This document shows, piece after piece, positions 16,085-25,234 of a stretch of 35,394 nucleotides of DNA. Both the position numbers and the translations under genes were made by a program. The stretch lies in the NCBI RefSeq assembly GCF_945285465.1, contig NZ_CALYQK010000015.1, positions 1-35,394 of the forward strand, in the 5' to 3' direction. The stretch's first letter is position 1, and each line of letters starts with the position of its first letter. Source of the DNA: an uncultured Bartonella sp. Lineage in GTDB: Bacteria; Pseudomonadota; Alphaproteobacteria; Rhizobiales; Rhizobiaceae. The notes under the pieces were generated by a model. That model was given only the letters and a program-made list of their open reading frames with translations. It was not told where the DNA came from and ran no database searches.

Positions 16085-19048
16085 ATGTCGAGATTGACGA
16101 TGCAAAAAAATGATCACCTTTTTCTGGTAGACGGTTCAAGCTATATTTTTCGCGCTTATCATGCTTTGCCGCCATTAACACGAAAAAGAGATGGTTTACC
16201 GGTTGGTGCGGTTGCCGGTTTTTGCAATATGTTATGGAAGTTGTTATGCGATGCCCGCAATACAGCCGTCGGTGTCGTGCCAAGCCATTTTGCGGTAATT
16301 TTTGACTATTCGTCGGAAACATTCCGTAAAAAAATCTATCCCGAGTACAAGTCCAATCGCCCGGCACCGCCAGAAGATTTGATTCCGCAATTCAGTCTGA
16401 TCAGGCAGGCAACGGTGGCATTCAATTTGCCTTGTATCGAAAAAGAAGACTATGAAGCTGACGATATCATTGCCACTTATGCTTCTCTTGCCAGCAAAAT
16501 CGGTGCGCAAACGACAATTATTTCGTCCGACAAAGATCTGATGCAACTCGTATCCGATAAAGTGACGATGTATGACAGCATGAAAGACCGCCCGATAGGT
16601 ATTGCCGAAGTCATTGAAAAATGGGGCGTGCTGCCGGAAAAGATGATAGATTTGCAATCACTCACCGGCGATTCGACCGATAATGTGCCGGGTATACCCG
16701 GTATTGGACCAAAAACAGCGGCCCAACTCATCAACGAGTATGGCGATCTCGATACACTTTTGGCACATGCGCAGGAAATAAAACAACAAAAAAGGCGGGA
16801 AAATATTATTGCCTTTGCCGATCAAACGAAGTTGGCCCATGAGCTTGTTACCTTAAAAACCGATGTTCCATTGGATATCGGGCTTGATGGTTTGGTGCTC
16901 GAGCCGACAAACGGTCCAAAGCTGATCGGTTTTTTAAAAGCTCTGGAATTCAATTCATTGACACGGCGCGTCGCAGAAGCAACGAATTGTGATGCAGCCG
17001 CAATCGAACCAGCCATTCTGGATATCGAATGGGGCAAAGACGCCCATGGGCCGGATCTCGATAGCGGTATTGATGTCGGGAAAGAGCAAAGCCAATCAAC
17101 AACAAATTATCGCCAAAGTGGAAAAATATCCGGCAATAGTCAGGAAAATACTCCGCAAAATTTGGCTGAAAGCCGTAAAGTTGAAGCACTGGCACAAAAA
17201 TTCGACACCAGTGCTTACACTACAATAACCGATAAAACCGAACTTCAATATTGGCTTGATCGTGCGCTCGACCAAGGTTTTTTTGCATTTGATACGGAAA
17301 CAACCTCGCTTGATCCGATGCAGGCGGGACTTGTCGGATTTTCTTTGGCGCTCGAACCGGGAAAAGCGGCTTATGTACCGCTCAATCACGTTGACGGCAG
17401 CAATGATTTGTTGGGCAGCGGCCGTATAAGCGGGCAAATGGAAACAAACAAGGCTTTAGCTCTTCTCAAGACGGTGCTGGAAAATCCGGCAATATTAAAA
17501 ATTGCCCAAAACATGAAATATGATTGGCTGGTGATGAGGCAATACAATATCACCATTCAATCGTTTGATGATACAATGTTGCTATCATATGTTCTTGATG
17601 CCGGTACGCTTACCCATGGTATGGATGCGCTGTCGGAACGGTGGTTGGGGCATAAACCGATAACCTTCAAGGAAGTGGCGGGAAGCGGAAAGAACGCAAC
17701 CGGTTTTGCTGCTGTCGATCTGCAACGGGCCACCGCTTATGCTGCCGAAGATGCCGATGTTACTTTGCGGTTATGGAAGGTGCTGAAGCCACAGATTGTG
17801 GCACAGGGTGTTTCACGCGTGTACGAGAGGCTGGAAAGGCCGCTTGTTGAAGTTCTTGCGCGCATGGAAGAACGTGGCATTCTTGTTGACAGGCAGTTAT
17901 TATCGCGTCTTTCGGGCGAATTGGCACAGTCGGCAGCGGCATTGGAAGACGAAATTTATAAGCTTGCAGGTAAAAAATTCAATATTGGCTCGCCCAAGCA
18001 ACTGGGAGAAATCCTGTTTGGCAAAATGGGCTTTCCGGGCGGATCAAAAACAAAGACTGGGCAATGGTCAACATCCGCTCAGGTTTTGGAAGATTTGGCA
18101 ACAGAAGGCCATGAATTACCGCGCAAAATTGTTGACTGGCGCCAGCTGACAAAGTTGAAATCGACATATACTGATGCTCTGCCCAATTATATTTTACCAA
18201 ATACCGGTCGCGTTCATACCAATTATTCAATGGCGGCAACCTCGACCGGGCGCTTGGCTTCATCGGATCCGAATTTGCAAAATATTCCGGTGCGCACCGC
18301 CGAGGGAAGAAAAATCCGTGCCGCCTTTATCGCCGGGCCCGGCAATTTATTGCTTTCAGCCGATTATAGCCAAATTGAATTGCGTGTTCTTGCCCATGTT
18401 GCCGACATCAAGGCTCTAAAGCAGGCTTTTGCAGATGGATTGGATATTCATGCCATGACGGCATCGGAAATGTTTGGTGTGCCGATTGAAGGTATGCCAC
18501 CGGAGGTAAGGCGGCGTGCCAAAGCCATTAATTTCGGTATTATTTACGGTATTTCGGCGTTCGGCCTTGCTAACCAGCTCGGAATATCACGCGAGGAAGC
18601 CGGCCTTTATATACGGACCTATTTTGAAAGGTTTCCCGGTATCAAGGATTATATGGAAAGGACCAAAGCTTTTGCTCACGAGCATGGTTATGTTGAAACC
18701 ATTTTCGGGCGGCGAGCACATTACCCCGACATTAATTCCAAAAACGCACAAGTGCGTGCTTTTAACGAGCGGGCTGCAATTAATGCTCCCATTCAAGGTG
18801 CGGCAGCCGATATTATTCGTCGCGCGATGATTAAAATGGACAATGCTTTGTCCGATGCACGATTGTCGGCAAAAATGTTGTTGCAAGTGCATGATGAATT
18901 GATTTTTGAATTGCCGGAAAACGAAGTGGAAAAAACAACGGCGATTGTCAAAAACGTTATGGAGAACGCGACGATGCCAGCACTTTCCTTGTCTGTTCCG
19001 TTAAAAGTGGATGCACGTGCGGCAAAAAATTGGGATGAGGCGCATTAA
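16085..19048 (+). CDS. polA: DNA polymerase I
   Basis: Repair and Okazaki-fragment polymerase, 987 residues with all three activities apparently intact. The N-terminal 5'-3' exonuclease has LVDGSSYIFRAYHALPPL (about 14-31), DYEADDIIATYA and GDSTDNVPGIPGIGPKTAA. The 3'-5' exonuclease has FAFDTETTSLD, QNMKYDWLVM and YAAEDADVTLRL, so proofreading residues are kept, unlike Taq-type enzymes. The polymerase has motif A LSADYSQIELRVLAHVAD, motif B RRRAKAINFGIIYGISAFG and motif C LLQVHDELIFEL. The start is uncertain: ATG 16085 is used here, but ATG 16100 has a better-spaced GAG and gives a more usual N-terminus (MQKNDHLFLVDG). Confidence 0.97.
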   Translation: MSRLTMQKNDHLFLVDGSSYIFRAYHALPPLTRKRDGLPVGAVAGFCNMLWKLLCDARNTAVGVVPSHFAVIFDYSSETFRKKIYPEYKSNRPAPPEDLIPQFSLIRQATVAFNLPCIEKEDYEADDIIATYASLASKIGAQTTIISSDKDLMQLVSDKVTMYDSMKDRPIGIAEVIEKWGVLPEKMIDLQSLTGDSTDNVPGIPGIGPKTAAQLINEYGDLDTLLAHAQEIKQQKRRENIIAFADQTKLAHELVTLKTDVPLDIGLDGLVLEPTNGPKLIGFLKALEFNSLTRRVAEATNCDAAAIEPAILDIEWGKDAHGPDLDSGIDVGKEQSQSTTNYRQSGKISGNSQENTPQNLAESRKVEALAQKFDTSAYTTITDKTELQYWLDRALDQGFFAFDTETTSLDPMQAGLVGFSLALEPGKAAYVPLNHVDGSNDLLGSGRISGQMETNKALALLKTVLENPAILKIAQNMKYDWLVMRQYNITIQSFDDTMLLSYVLDAGTLTHGMDALSERWLGHKPITFKEVAGSGKNATGFAAVDLQRATAYAAEDADVTLRLWKVLKPQIVAQGVSRVYERLERPLVEVLARMEERGILVDRQLLSRLSGELAQSAAALEDEIYKLAGKKFNIGSPKQLGEILFGKMGFPGGSKTKTGQWSTSAQVLEDLATEGHELPRKIVDWRQLTKLKSTYTDALPNYILPNTGRVHTNYSMAATSTGRLASSDPNLQNIPVRTAEGRKIRAAFIAGPGNLLLSADYSQIELRVLAHVADIKALKQAFADGLDIHAMTASEMFGVPIEGMPPEVRRRAKAINFGIIYGISAFGLANQLGISREEAGLYIRTYFERFPGIKDYMERTKAFAHEHGYVETIFGRRAHYPDINSKNAQVRAFNERAAINAPIQGAAADIIRRAMIKMDNALSDARLSAKMLLQVHDELIFELPENEVEKTTAIVKNVMENATMPALSLSVPLKVDARAAKNWDEAH

Positions 19049-19250
19049 AAACTTAAGGGCAAGTGCGTAAATGTAAAAAATTTGGGTGCAAGTGAAATCG
19101 CCAGCCTTTAAAAGTTAAAAAGTTAGCATAAAACTTGTTACAGAGGGTGTTTTTATAAGGATAAAAAGTTTTGTTATTTTTTTTGTTTTAGATAATGAGA
19201 ATAAATAATTGGGAACTTTGAAAATTTTCAGAAAAATAAACAGGAACTTA

Positions 19251-19296
19251 AACGGTAAATAACCGTTGTTTAATTGCTTAAAACTCAATTAAACAA
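19251..19296. repeat. Two adjacent inverted repeats in the leader of the 19311 gene
   Basis: AACGGT-aaata-ACCGTT (19251-19267) is followed by TTGTTTAATTG-N9-CAATTAAACAA (19266-19296), a perfect 11-bp pair. The second ends about 3 bp before the GAGGG ribosome site. It may be an operator or an mRNA leader structure; there is no T-run for termination. Confidence 0.6.
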
Positions 19297-19310
19297 AAGA
19301 GGGCTGACAA

Positions 19311-19886
19311 TTGTTAAGCTATATTTTTGCAATTCGCGGTTTTTTTCTTCCACTTGAAGGATTGCTACTTGCTTTTTTTATCGGGGCATTACTTGCTTAT
19401 TTTTCCAACCGTAGCCTGAAGACACTTTATAGAATCCCTTATCTTTTCATGTTTTCGCTGATTTTCCTTGTCTATATCTTCATGAGTTATACGGTTAATG
19501 TGGCTTTATTGAACATCAACGGAACTGTAGCGCCGACAGTCATACGTTTAATTGCCGCTATACCGCCTTTTCTTTTCGGTTATGCGGCGATGTATTTGTC
19601 GGTTTTGCGCGCGCGTGACGGTTTCGCAAACAAGTTTTCGGCCTGGCTTCTGATTGTGCCGCTGTTTAACCTCGGTTTGTTCATCGTTACCCTTGATGAT
19701 GATCCAAATGACAACGAAAAAGCAATTCAACGCGATCCGTTATCGACACCGCGCTTTATGAATGGCGCGGCCGGCGTCATTGTTGCAACCATCATTTTTG
19801 CCTTGAGTTTCACTTTCGGAATGATGAGCGTGACCTATCCGACTGTGGATGTTGTGCTGCAGACCGTTGATCTTCCCTTAGATTAA
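19311..19886 (+). CDS. Five-helix integral membrane protein of unknown function
   Basis: A 191-residue hydrophobic protein I do not recognise. Predicted membrane segments lie at about 10-28, 41-66, 75-100, 108-127 and 153-178. A charged stretch between segments 4 and 5 (DDDPNDNEKAIQRDPL) is probably cytoplasmic or periplasmic. The start is a TTG with GAGGG eight bases upstream, and the frame is solid. It stands alone after polA, converges with a DUF2892 gene, and its leader holds two inverted repeats (19251-19296) that suggest regulation. No catalytic motif is visible. Confidence 0.75.
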   Translation: MLSYIFAIRGFFLPLEGLLLAFFIGALLAYFSNRSLKTLYRIPYLFMFSLIFLVYIFMSYTVNVALLNINGTVAPTVIRLIAAIPPFLFGYAAMYLSVLRARDGFANKFSAWLLIVPLFNLGLFIVTLDDDPNDNEKAIQRDPLSTPRFMNGAAGVIVATIIFALSFTFGMMSVTYPTVDVVLQTVDLPLD

Positions 19887-19900
19887 AAGGAAGCAACAAG

Positions 19901-19926
19901 GCGGCTATTTTCATGAAAATAGCCGC
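19901..19926. terminator. Bidirectional terminator between convergent genes
   Basis: GCGGCTATTTTC/GAAAATAGCCGC is a perfect 26-bp palindrome lying between the ends of the 19311 and 20140 genes, with short T/A-rich flanks. Confidence 0.7.
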
Positions 19927-19942
19927 TTAACGGCCGTTAAAC

Positions 19943-20140
19943 TCAGTGTTTTAGCGGGCAACTTGACAGACCAAAGATCTTATAGAGCGGACAATAACCG
20001 ATTGCCGCTGTAACAAGCGGAATAAGACCGATCAAACCGAACCATCGTGCCCGGCTATCAAGAAAGAAAACAAGAGATAATAACACCAAGCCGATAATGA
20101 CACGAATAATGCGATCAACGCTACCGAGATTGTGAACCAT
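19943..20140 (-). CDS. DUF2892 (YgaP-like) small inner-membrane protein
   Basis: A 65-residue protein with two hydrophobic helices (about 11-27 and 33-49). It matches the DUF2892 pattern: N-terminal GSVDRIIRVIIGLVLL and the C-terminal GLIPLVTAAIGYCPLYKIFG, where the CPLY cysteine is conserved. The family accompanies rhodanese or sulfur-related proteins in some bacteria, but no such neighbour is present here and function is unknown. It is convergent with the upstream membrane-protein gene. Confidence 0.88.
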   Translation of the reverse strand: MVHNLGSVDRIIRVIIGLVLLSLVFFLDSRARWFGLIGLIPLVTAAIGYCPLYKIFGLSSCPLKH

Positions 20141-20245
20141 CCAAGAAGCCTTTCATTAAAATTGCAGCGCAAACTTAGTCCTGTGAGGCTAAAAAGACAA
20201 ATAAAAAACGGGTTTCCTATCCATTTGACAGTTTGGGTAATGGGA

Positions 20246-20353
20246 AAACCGGTTGGCAGCATTTGGCCGGTTAGTGACATTTGACCGGCGCGAGATATTT
20301 AATAAGCTTGTCAAATTTGGTTGATTTGCGACATCTGGTTGATTTGAGAGATT
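20246..20353 (-). repeat. Degenerate 18-bp tandem repeat, six units
   Basis: Read on the minus strand, six consecutive 18-mers share the pattern AATNTCNCNAANCNNCCA. The units start at 20353, 20335, 20317, 20299, 20281 and 20263. The first two differ only at a few positions (CAAATCAACCA is common). In the open minus frame each unit encodes a hexapeptide such as SNQPDV, ANQPNL or TNRPNA. The period is exact, so an origin by tandem duplication followed by divergence is likely. Confidence 0.7.
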
Positions 20354-20467
20354 TGCAATGTCGCCTAAGGCAAAAGGCCTCTTTCGAGACGAGTTTTTAG
20401 CTATATTAGAAAAATTTGTGCGGCGATTGCCGATAATTGCAATGCAAATTTCTAAAGAACAATAAGA

Positions 20468-20497
20468 CACCCGGAGACTGCGCAAAATCGCCGGGTG
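20468..20497 (-). terminator. Terminator after argG
   Basis: On the minus strand CACCCGG...CCGGGTG forms a 7-bp stem with a 16-nt loop, followed by the T-rich TCTTATTGTTCTTT. Confidence 0.65.
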
Positions 20498-20524
20498 CCT
20501 TATCGCATTTATGACTTGTCTCTT

Positions 20525-21748
20525 TTATGATTTACGGTCACGTGCAGCAAGGGTACGAAGACGCAAGGCATTCAGCTTGATGAAACCGGCAGCGTCTTTT
20601 TGGTCATAGGCTCCGTGGTCATCTTCAAAAGTGACAAGGTTGGTTGAATAAAGTGATTTATCACTCTTGCGGCCTTCAACCATGACATTGCCCTTATAGA
20701 GTTTCAAAGTCACTTCGCCTTCGACATTTTCTTGCGATAAATCAATTGCCGCCTGTAACATGTAACGCTCTGGCGAAAACCAGAAGCCATAATAAATCAA
20801 TTCGGCATAACGCGGCATCAATTCATCTTTGAGATGGGCGGCACCCCGATCAAGTGTAAGTGATTCTATGGCGCGGTGGGCTTTCAGCAGAATTGTGCCA
20901 CCCGGTGTTTCATAAACACCGCGGGATTTCATGCCAATGAAGCGGTTTTCTACAAGGTCAACGCGGCCGATGCCATTGTCATGACCATATTTGTTCAATT
21001 GCGCCAGCAAGGTTGCCGGAGACATTTTTTCGCCATTGATCGAAACGGGGTCGCCTTTCTTAAAACCGATCGTAATGATTGTCGGTTTATCGGGCGCTGA
21101 TTCCGGCGAAACTGTCCGCATATGGACATATTCCGGTGCCGGAAGTGAAGGGTCTTCCAAAACTTTGCCTTCAGACGACGAATGCAATAAATTGGCATCC
21201 ACCGAAAATGGTGCTTCACCCTGCTTGTCTTTTGTCACAGGTATTTGATGTTTCTGGGCAAAATCCAATAGCTCGGTACGGCTTTTGAAGTTCCAGTCGC
21301 GCCACGGGGCAATAATCTTGATATTGGGGTTCAAGGCATAGGCCGAAAGCTCGAAGCGCACCTGGTCATTGCCTTTGCCGGTGGCACCGTGAGCAATAGC
21401 GTCGGCACCTGTTTTCTTGGCAATTTCAATTAAACGTTGTGAAATAAGTGGTCGGGCAATCGATGTGCCAAGAAGATAGACACCTTCATAAACCGCATTG
21501 GCGCGAAACATCGGAAAAACAAAATCACGAACAAATTCTTCGCGCAGATCTTCCATAAAAATCTGTTTTGCGCCGAGCATTTCAGCTTTGCGTCGCGCCG
21601 GTTCAAGCTCTTCTCCCTGACCGAGATCGGCTGTGAAGGTAATGACTTCTGCACCAAGTTCGGTTTGCAGCCATTTCAATATGATTGAGGTATCAAGACC
21701 GCCAGAATAGGCTAGCACGACTTTTTTTATGTTTTTCCACTGTTCCAT
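20525..21748 (-). CDS. argG: Argininosuccinate synthase
   Basis: Joins citrulline and aspartate, using ATP, in the penultimate step of arginine synthesis. The N-terminal PP-loop [16 protein letters not shown] (12-27) binds [19 protein letters not shown] and [13 protein letters not shown] are further family motifs, and the C-terminus is complete at 407 residues. A single minus-strand gene with its own terminator. The partner argH lies at 29320 on the other strand, so the two steps are not in one operon. Confidence 0.97.
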   Translation of the reverse strand: MEQWKNIKKVVLAYSGGLDTSIILKWLQTELGAEVITFTADLGQGEELEPARRKAEMLGAKQIFMEDLREEFVRDFVFPMFRANAVYEGVYLLGTSIARPLISQRLIEIAKKTGADAIAHGATGKGNDQVRFELSAYALNPNIKIIAPWRDWNFKSRTELLDFAQKHQIPVTKDKQGEAPFSVDANLLHSSSEGKVLEDPSLPAPEYVHMRTVSPESAPDKPTIITIGFKKGDPVSINGEKMSPATLLAQLNKYGHDNGIGRVDLVENRFIGMKSRGVYETPGGTILLKAHRAIESLTLDRGAAHLKDELMPRYAELIYYGFWFSPERYMLQAAIDLSQENVEGEVTLKLYKGNVMVEGRKSDKSLYSTNLVTFEDDHGAYDQKDAAGFIKLNALRLRTLAARDRKS

Positions 21749-21911
21749 TTTTTCTGTCCAATAATTAATGGCTCAAATTGATATATTATTGCTGTTTTAA
21801 CAGGAGATCACAACCATGCAAGCAATCAAAACATTTTCCTACACAAAACTTATAAAAACAGATTGAAATGGCATAGGAAAATAATAAGACAAAGATGATT
21901 AACGAGAGAAC

Positions 21912-22562
21912 ATGATGATGTCGTTTCTACCTGATGGGCGGGTATTTCTGGAGTTTGCCAGTGCGGCAATCATTTTAACACTTATTCCAGGGCCCGACAT
22001 GGCACTTTTTGTCGGTCGCGCTATCTCGCAAGGAAAGGGGGCGGGCCTTGCCTGTATTTTTGGCTGCATAACAGGCATTGTCATTCAGGTTTCAGCCGTA
22101 TCTATCGGTCTTTCGGCATTAATCATTGCTTCCCCGATAGCGTTTTTTATTTTGAAGGTGGCTGGTTCTCTCTATCTTCTATGGCTCGCTTTTCAGGCAC
22201 TGTGTAACCGGTCGAATTTTTTTCTTGAACGGAATAAACAAAAAAAATCGGGTTTTAAAAGAAATTATCTGGCTGGACTTGGTATCAATTTATTGAATCC
22301 GAAAGTTTTGCTCTTCAATATTACGTTTTTACCGCAATTTGTTGATGCCGGCGAGCCTTACGCACTACAAAAAATACTAATTCTCGGGCTTTCTTTCATT
22401 CCGATGTCGCTTCCTTTTACCGTTTCGATGGTTATGGCGGCAGATCGGTTTGCCAAAGCAATTAAAAAAAATCCGCTTCTTGTGCGATTGCTTGATTTTT
22501 TAATGGCCGGAATTTTTACCGCCTTTGCCGTTCGTTTATTGATGAGCAAGGTTAAAGGATAA
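21912..22562 (+). CDS. LysE/RhtB-family amino-acid exporter
   Basis: A 216-residue membrane protein of the LysE translocator family, which exports amino acids or homoserine lactones by proton antiport. The N-terminal signature LTLIPGPDMALFVGRAISQG (about 21-40) follows the first helix. Further helices are seen at about 40-62, 68-92, 115-135, 148-170 and 182-210. NYLAGLGINLLNPKVLLFN is the typical central motif. The substrate cannot be told from sequence. It precedes the FAH-family gene by 27 bp on the same strand and may be co-transcribed. Confidence 0.9.
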   Translation: MMMSFLPDGRVFLEFASAAIILTLIPGPDMALFVGRAISQGKGAGLACIFGCITGIVIQVSAVSIGLSALIIASPIAFFILKVAGSLYLLWLAFQALCNRSNFFLERNKQKKSGFKRNYLAGLGINLLNPKVLLFNITFLPQFVDAGEPYALQKILILGLSFIPMSLPFTVSMVMAADRFAKAIKKNPLLVRLLDFLMAGIFTAFAVRLLMSKVKG

Positions 22563-22589
22563 TCCGGCATGATTTGAAAGGATAAAATA

Positions 22590-23276
22590 ATGGATAATTT
22601 TATTGTTAGCCCGCCGGCCACCGTCGGTATACCAGTCAAAGGCAGCAAAAAACTCTTTCCCGTGCATCGTATTTATTGCGTTGGTCGCAATTATGCGAGC
22701 CATGCCATAGAAATGGGGCATGATCCGGCCAAAGAAGCACCTTTTTTTTTCCAGAAAAATCCCGATAATCTCGTGTTTGACGGAAATTTTGCCTATCCGT
22801 CGAAAAGCCACGATGTCGAACATGAAGTCGAACTTGTTGTGGCGTTAAAAAATGGCGGCAATAATCTTGCATTTGAACAAGCACAAGAATGTATATTCGG
22901 TTACGGTGTCGGGCTTGATATGACGCGCCGCGATTTACAGGCCGAACTGAGAAAAGCCGGTAGATCATGGGAGACAGCAAAAGCCTTCGAGTTTTCGGCA
23001 CCATGTTCTGCTCTGATTGAAAAATCACAGACAAAATCTATGGAAGAAGGCTCTATCACCCTTTCGGTAAACGGTAAAATACGCCAGTCGGGCAATCTTA
23101 ACCAGATGATCTGGAAAATACCGGAAATGCTTGTTTATCTGTCAGAATTGTTCACCTTGCAGGCCGGCGATATCATTATGACAGGGACACCCTCCGGTGT
23201 CGGGCCGGTCGAAAAAGGTGACGAGCTTGTCGGGCATATTGACGGATTGGAGGATCTGGTTGTCAAGGTTGTGTAA
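22590..23276 (+). CDS. Fumarylacetoacetate hydrolase (FAH) family protein
   Basis: A 228-residue FAH-superfamily protein of the fumarylpyruvate hydrolase/FAHD1 type, acting on acylpyruvates or oxaloacetate. Motifs: YCVGRNYASHAIEMG (about 29-43), metal ligands in HEVELVVAL (about 77-85, E-x-E) and GYGVGLDMTRRDLQ, and the C-terminal GDIIMTGTPSGVGPV. The metal-ligand pattern is intact, so it is likely active. Substrate is uncertain; no tyrosine or gentisate pathway genes are nearby. Confidence 0.9.
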   Translation: MDNFIVSPPATVGIPVKGSKKLFPVHRIYCVGRNYASHAIEMGHDPAKEAPFFFQKNPDNLVFDGNFAYPSKSHDVEHEVELVVALKNGGNNLAFEQAQECIFGYGVGLDMTRRDLQAELRKAGRSWETAKAFEFSAPCSALIEKSQTKSMEEGSITLSVNGKIRQSGNLNQMIWKIPEMLVYLSELFTLQAGDIIMTGTPSGVGPVEKGDELVGHIDGLEDLVVKVV

Positions 23277-23372
23277 TATCGACAATTTCTATCATACACA
23301 TCCTGAAGCCTTGCAGCATTTTTTACGGGGCCAGGTCACGACTTGAAACAGCTTGGCGGAATGAAAAAGGGG

Positions 23373-23420
23373 CTGGCTTTTTTAAAAAAGGAGCGCCAGA
23401 TGCACTTTTTTCTGCAAAAA
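23373..23420. terminator. Weak bidirectional terminator between convergent genes
   Basis: CTGGC (23373-23377) pairs with GCCAG (23395-23399) around a loop with T6 and A6 runs, and a T-run follows at 23405-23410. Short stem, so tentative. Confidence 0.35.
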
Positions 23421-23440
23421 AGAAACGAAAACGTAAAAAT

Positions 23441-24040
23441 TCAGTTTTTGATTTTTTCACCCGGATAGGCACCCCAAAGCTGATCCTGCGCAATCCAGCC
23501 ACGCGTATGGCCAATGTCAAGTTCGCACCATTTGCCATCGCATTGGTGGATTGATCCGATAACACCCGGTTCGATTTCGGCGGCAAGAGAAGCATTGTCA
23601 CTTGGTTGGTGGCGCAAGGGCGCAAGTTTCGACTTGTCTTTCTGCCAGGGTGTTATCATCGCTGTACGGTTACCTGACAAAAGTGATTGATAGACCCACC
23701 CTTCGTCGCCATCGGAATCACGAATTTTACGCCATTGATCATATTCTTGTGTGATTTCGACAGGAAGTCCCTGTTTCTGATAGGAAAACACAATGGAGTA
23801 ATTTCGTCCCGGGCCGACGCGCACATTCACTCTTGTCGGTTTGATAGAAACAAAACGTGGCAGAGGTAAACCGCTGGGACCAAGGTTTTCACGGGCATCT
23901 TGCGCAAATGCGTTACTTGGAAAGCTCATTGCGGCAAAAATAGACAACATAGCATAAGCACCTAAAATTAAATAAGTTCTTATGACGGTTGAAAAATGAA
24001 ACCGTACAAAGCTGCCCACTATCTGCGCCTCTCTTCTCAT
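23441..24040 (-). CDS. Exported SH3-domain protein
   Basis: A 199-residue protein with a hydrophobic segment (about 20-40, YLILGAYAMLSIFAAMSF) ending NAFAQ, a likely signal-peptide cleavage site near residue 47. Two bacterial SH3-type repeats follow: the first has TRVNVRVGPGRNYSIVFSY ... WRKIRDSDGDEGWVYQSLL, the second covers about 135-190 with CDGKWCELDIGHTRGWI. Family members are found in the cell envelope and are thought to bind peptidoglycan or proteins; the precise role is unknown. Divergent from the dehydrogenase gene at 24170. Confidence 0.88.
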   Translation of the reverse strand: MRREAQIVGSFVRFHFSTVIRTYLILGAYAMLSIFAAMSFPSNAFAQDARENLGPSGLPLPRFVSIKPTRVNVRVGPGRNYSIVFSYQKQGLPVEITQEYDQWRKIRDSDGDEGWVYQSLLSGNRTAMITPWQKDKSKLAPLRHQPSDNASLAAEIEPGVIGSIHQCDGKWCELDIGHTRGWIAQDQLWGAYPGEKIKN

Positions 24041-24169
24041 ATGTTCTTTGTTTTCTTTTCTGTTATAAACAGAACAGACTCAAGACAGTCTGGCGATCGT
24101 ATGACACAGTGCTGGTTAAAGAGGTCTCAACAATTTGACAAAAATTAAAAAAATATTTTAAGGATTGTT

Positions 24170-25177
24170 ATGCAAGGGAAAAAATTACCGTTAATCATCT
24201 TGACGCGCAAGCTTCCGGACCAGATAGAAAAGCGTATGGGCGAGCTTTTTGATACCGTTGTCGTTGACCAAGATCGACCGATGTCTCGTCAGGATCTTAT
24301 TGCTGCTGTCAAATATGCTGAAGTTCTCGTGCCGACAATTTCCGACATTATAGATAAAGAGCTTATTGCCGAGGCAGGACCCAATCTGAAAATGATTGCC
24401 AATTTTGGCAATGGAACCGACAATATTGATGTAAAAGCGGCAACCGAGCGCGGAATTCTTGTAACCAACACCCCCAATGTGCAAACCGAAGACACGGCTG
24501 ATATGACATTGGCACTCATTTTGGCAGTGCCCCGGCGCCTTGTTGAAGGCGCCAATGTGTTAAACGACAGTGGTATCTGGCCGGGCTGGTCGCCAGACTG
24601 GATGTTGGGACGGCGTATTTACGGGAAAAAACTTGGCATTATCGGTATGGGGCGCATCGGCATTGCGGTTGCACGGCGTGCTAAAGCATTCGGTCTTTCT
24701 ATCCATTACCACAATCGCAACCGGGTAAGTGCCGGGATTGAACAACAATTGGAGGCAACCTATTGGGAAAAGCTTGATGATATGTTGAAAGAAATGGATA
24801 TTGTTTCTGTCAATTGCCCGCTGACTGAACAGACTTATCATCTTCTTTCTGCCGAGCGGCTTTGCCTGATGCAAAACACCGCTTATGTCGTAAATACAGC
24901 GCGCGGCGAAATTATTGACGAAAATGCACTTGCGCAACAGATTGATTACGGCAAATTGGCTGGCGCCGGGTTAGATGTGTTTGAAAAAGAACCGAATTTC
25001 AGTCCGGTTTTGGCAAGATTGGCACGCCAAGGCAAGGTCGTCTTGCTACCACATATGGCATCGGCCACTGTTGAAAGCCGTCTGGCTATGGGTGAAAAAG
25101 TTATTATCAATATCCGGGCTTTCTTCGATCATCATCGTCCGCCGGATCGTATCATTCCGGAAAAATCGCGCAGTTAA
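24170..25177 (+). CDS. D-isomer-specific 2-hydroxyacid dehydrogenase (glyoxylate/hydroxypyruvate reductase-like)
   Basis: A 335-residue NAD(P)-dependent dehydrogenase. The substrate loop has NFGNGTDNIDVKAATERGI (about 82-100), the Rossmann glycine motif GIIGMGRIGIAVARRA (about 155-170), the catalytic arginine in VNTARGEIIDE, the glutamate in GAGLDVFEKEP and the catalytic histidine in LLPHMASAT. Resembles GyaR/GhrB-type glyoxylate reductases, but formate dehydrogenase-like or other 2-hydroxyacid substrates cannot be excluded. AAGGA lies 6 bp before the ATG. Confidence 0.9.
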   Translation: MQGKKLPLIILTRKLPDQIEKRMGELFDTVVVDQDRPMSRQDLIAAVKYAEVLVPTISDIIDKELIAEAGPNLKMIANFGNGTDNIDVKAATERGILVTNTPNVQTEDTADMTLALILAVPRRLVEGANVLNDSGIWPGWSPDWMLGRRIYGKKLGIIGMGRIGIAVARRAKAFGLSIHYHNRNRVSAGIEQQLEATYWEKLDDMLKEMDIVSVNCPLTEQTYHLLSAERLCLMQNTAYVVNTARGEIIDENALAQQIDYGKLAGAGLDVFEKEPNFSPVLARLARQGKVVLLPHMASATVESRLAMGEKVIINIRAFFDHHRPPDRIIPEKSRS

Positions 25178-25234
25178 GCGCGATCAACCGGTTATTTGTA
25201 GCAACTGGCAAGCTCGATTATATACTTGGCAACG

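Larger units (their letters stand above)
20141..20524. other. Gap between argG and the DUF2892 gene with tandem repeats
   Basis: A 384-bp stretch holding a six-unit 18-bp tandem repeat (20246-20353), an imperfect inverted repeat at about 20415-20456 and the argG terminator. A 98-codon minus-strand frame crosses the repeats but starts inside the terminator hairpin, so it is not called as a gene. Confidence 0.6.

Noticed and set aside
17809..17824. parS-like TGTTTCACGCGTG in polA
   Set aside because: The palindrome centre and right half do not match the consensus.
19180..19210. Fur-box-like GATAATGAGAATAAATAATT upstream of the membrane protein gene
   Set aside because: Only the left half resembles a Fur site, and AT-rich DNA gives such matches easily.
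20189..20485. 98-codon minus-strand frame over the 18-bp repeats
   Set aside because: The start lies inside the argG terminator hairpin, there is no ribosome site, and the repetitive peptide simply follows the DNA repeat.
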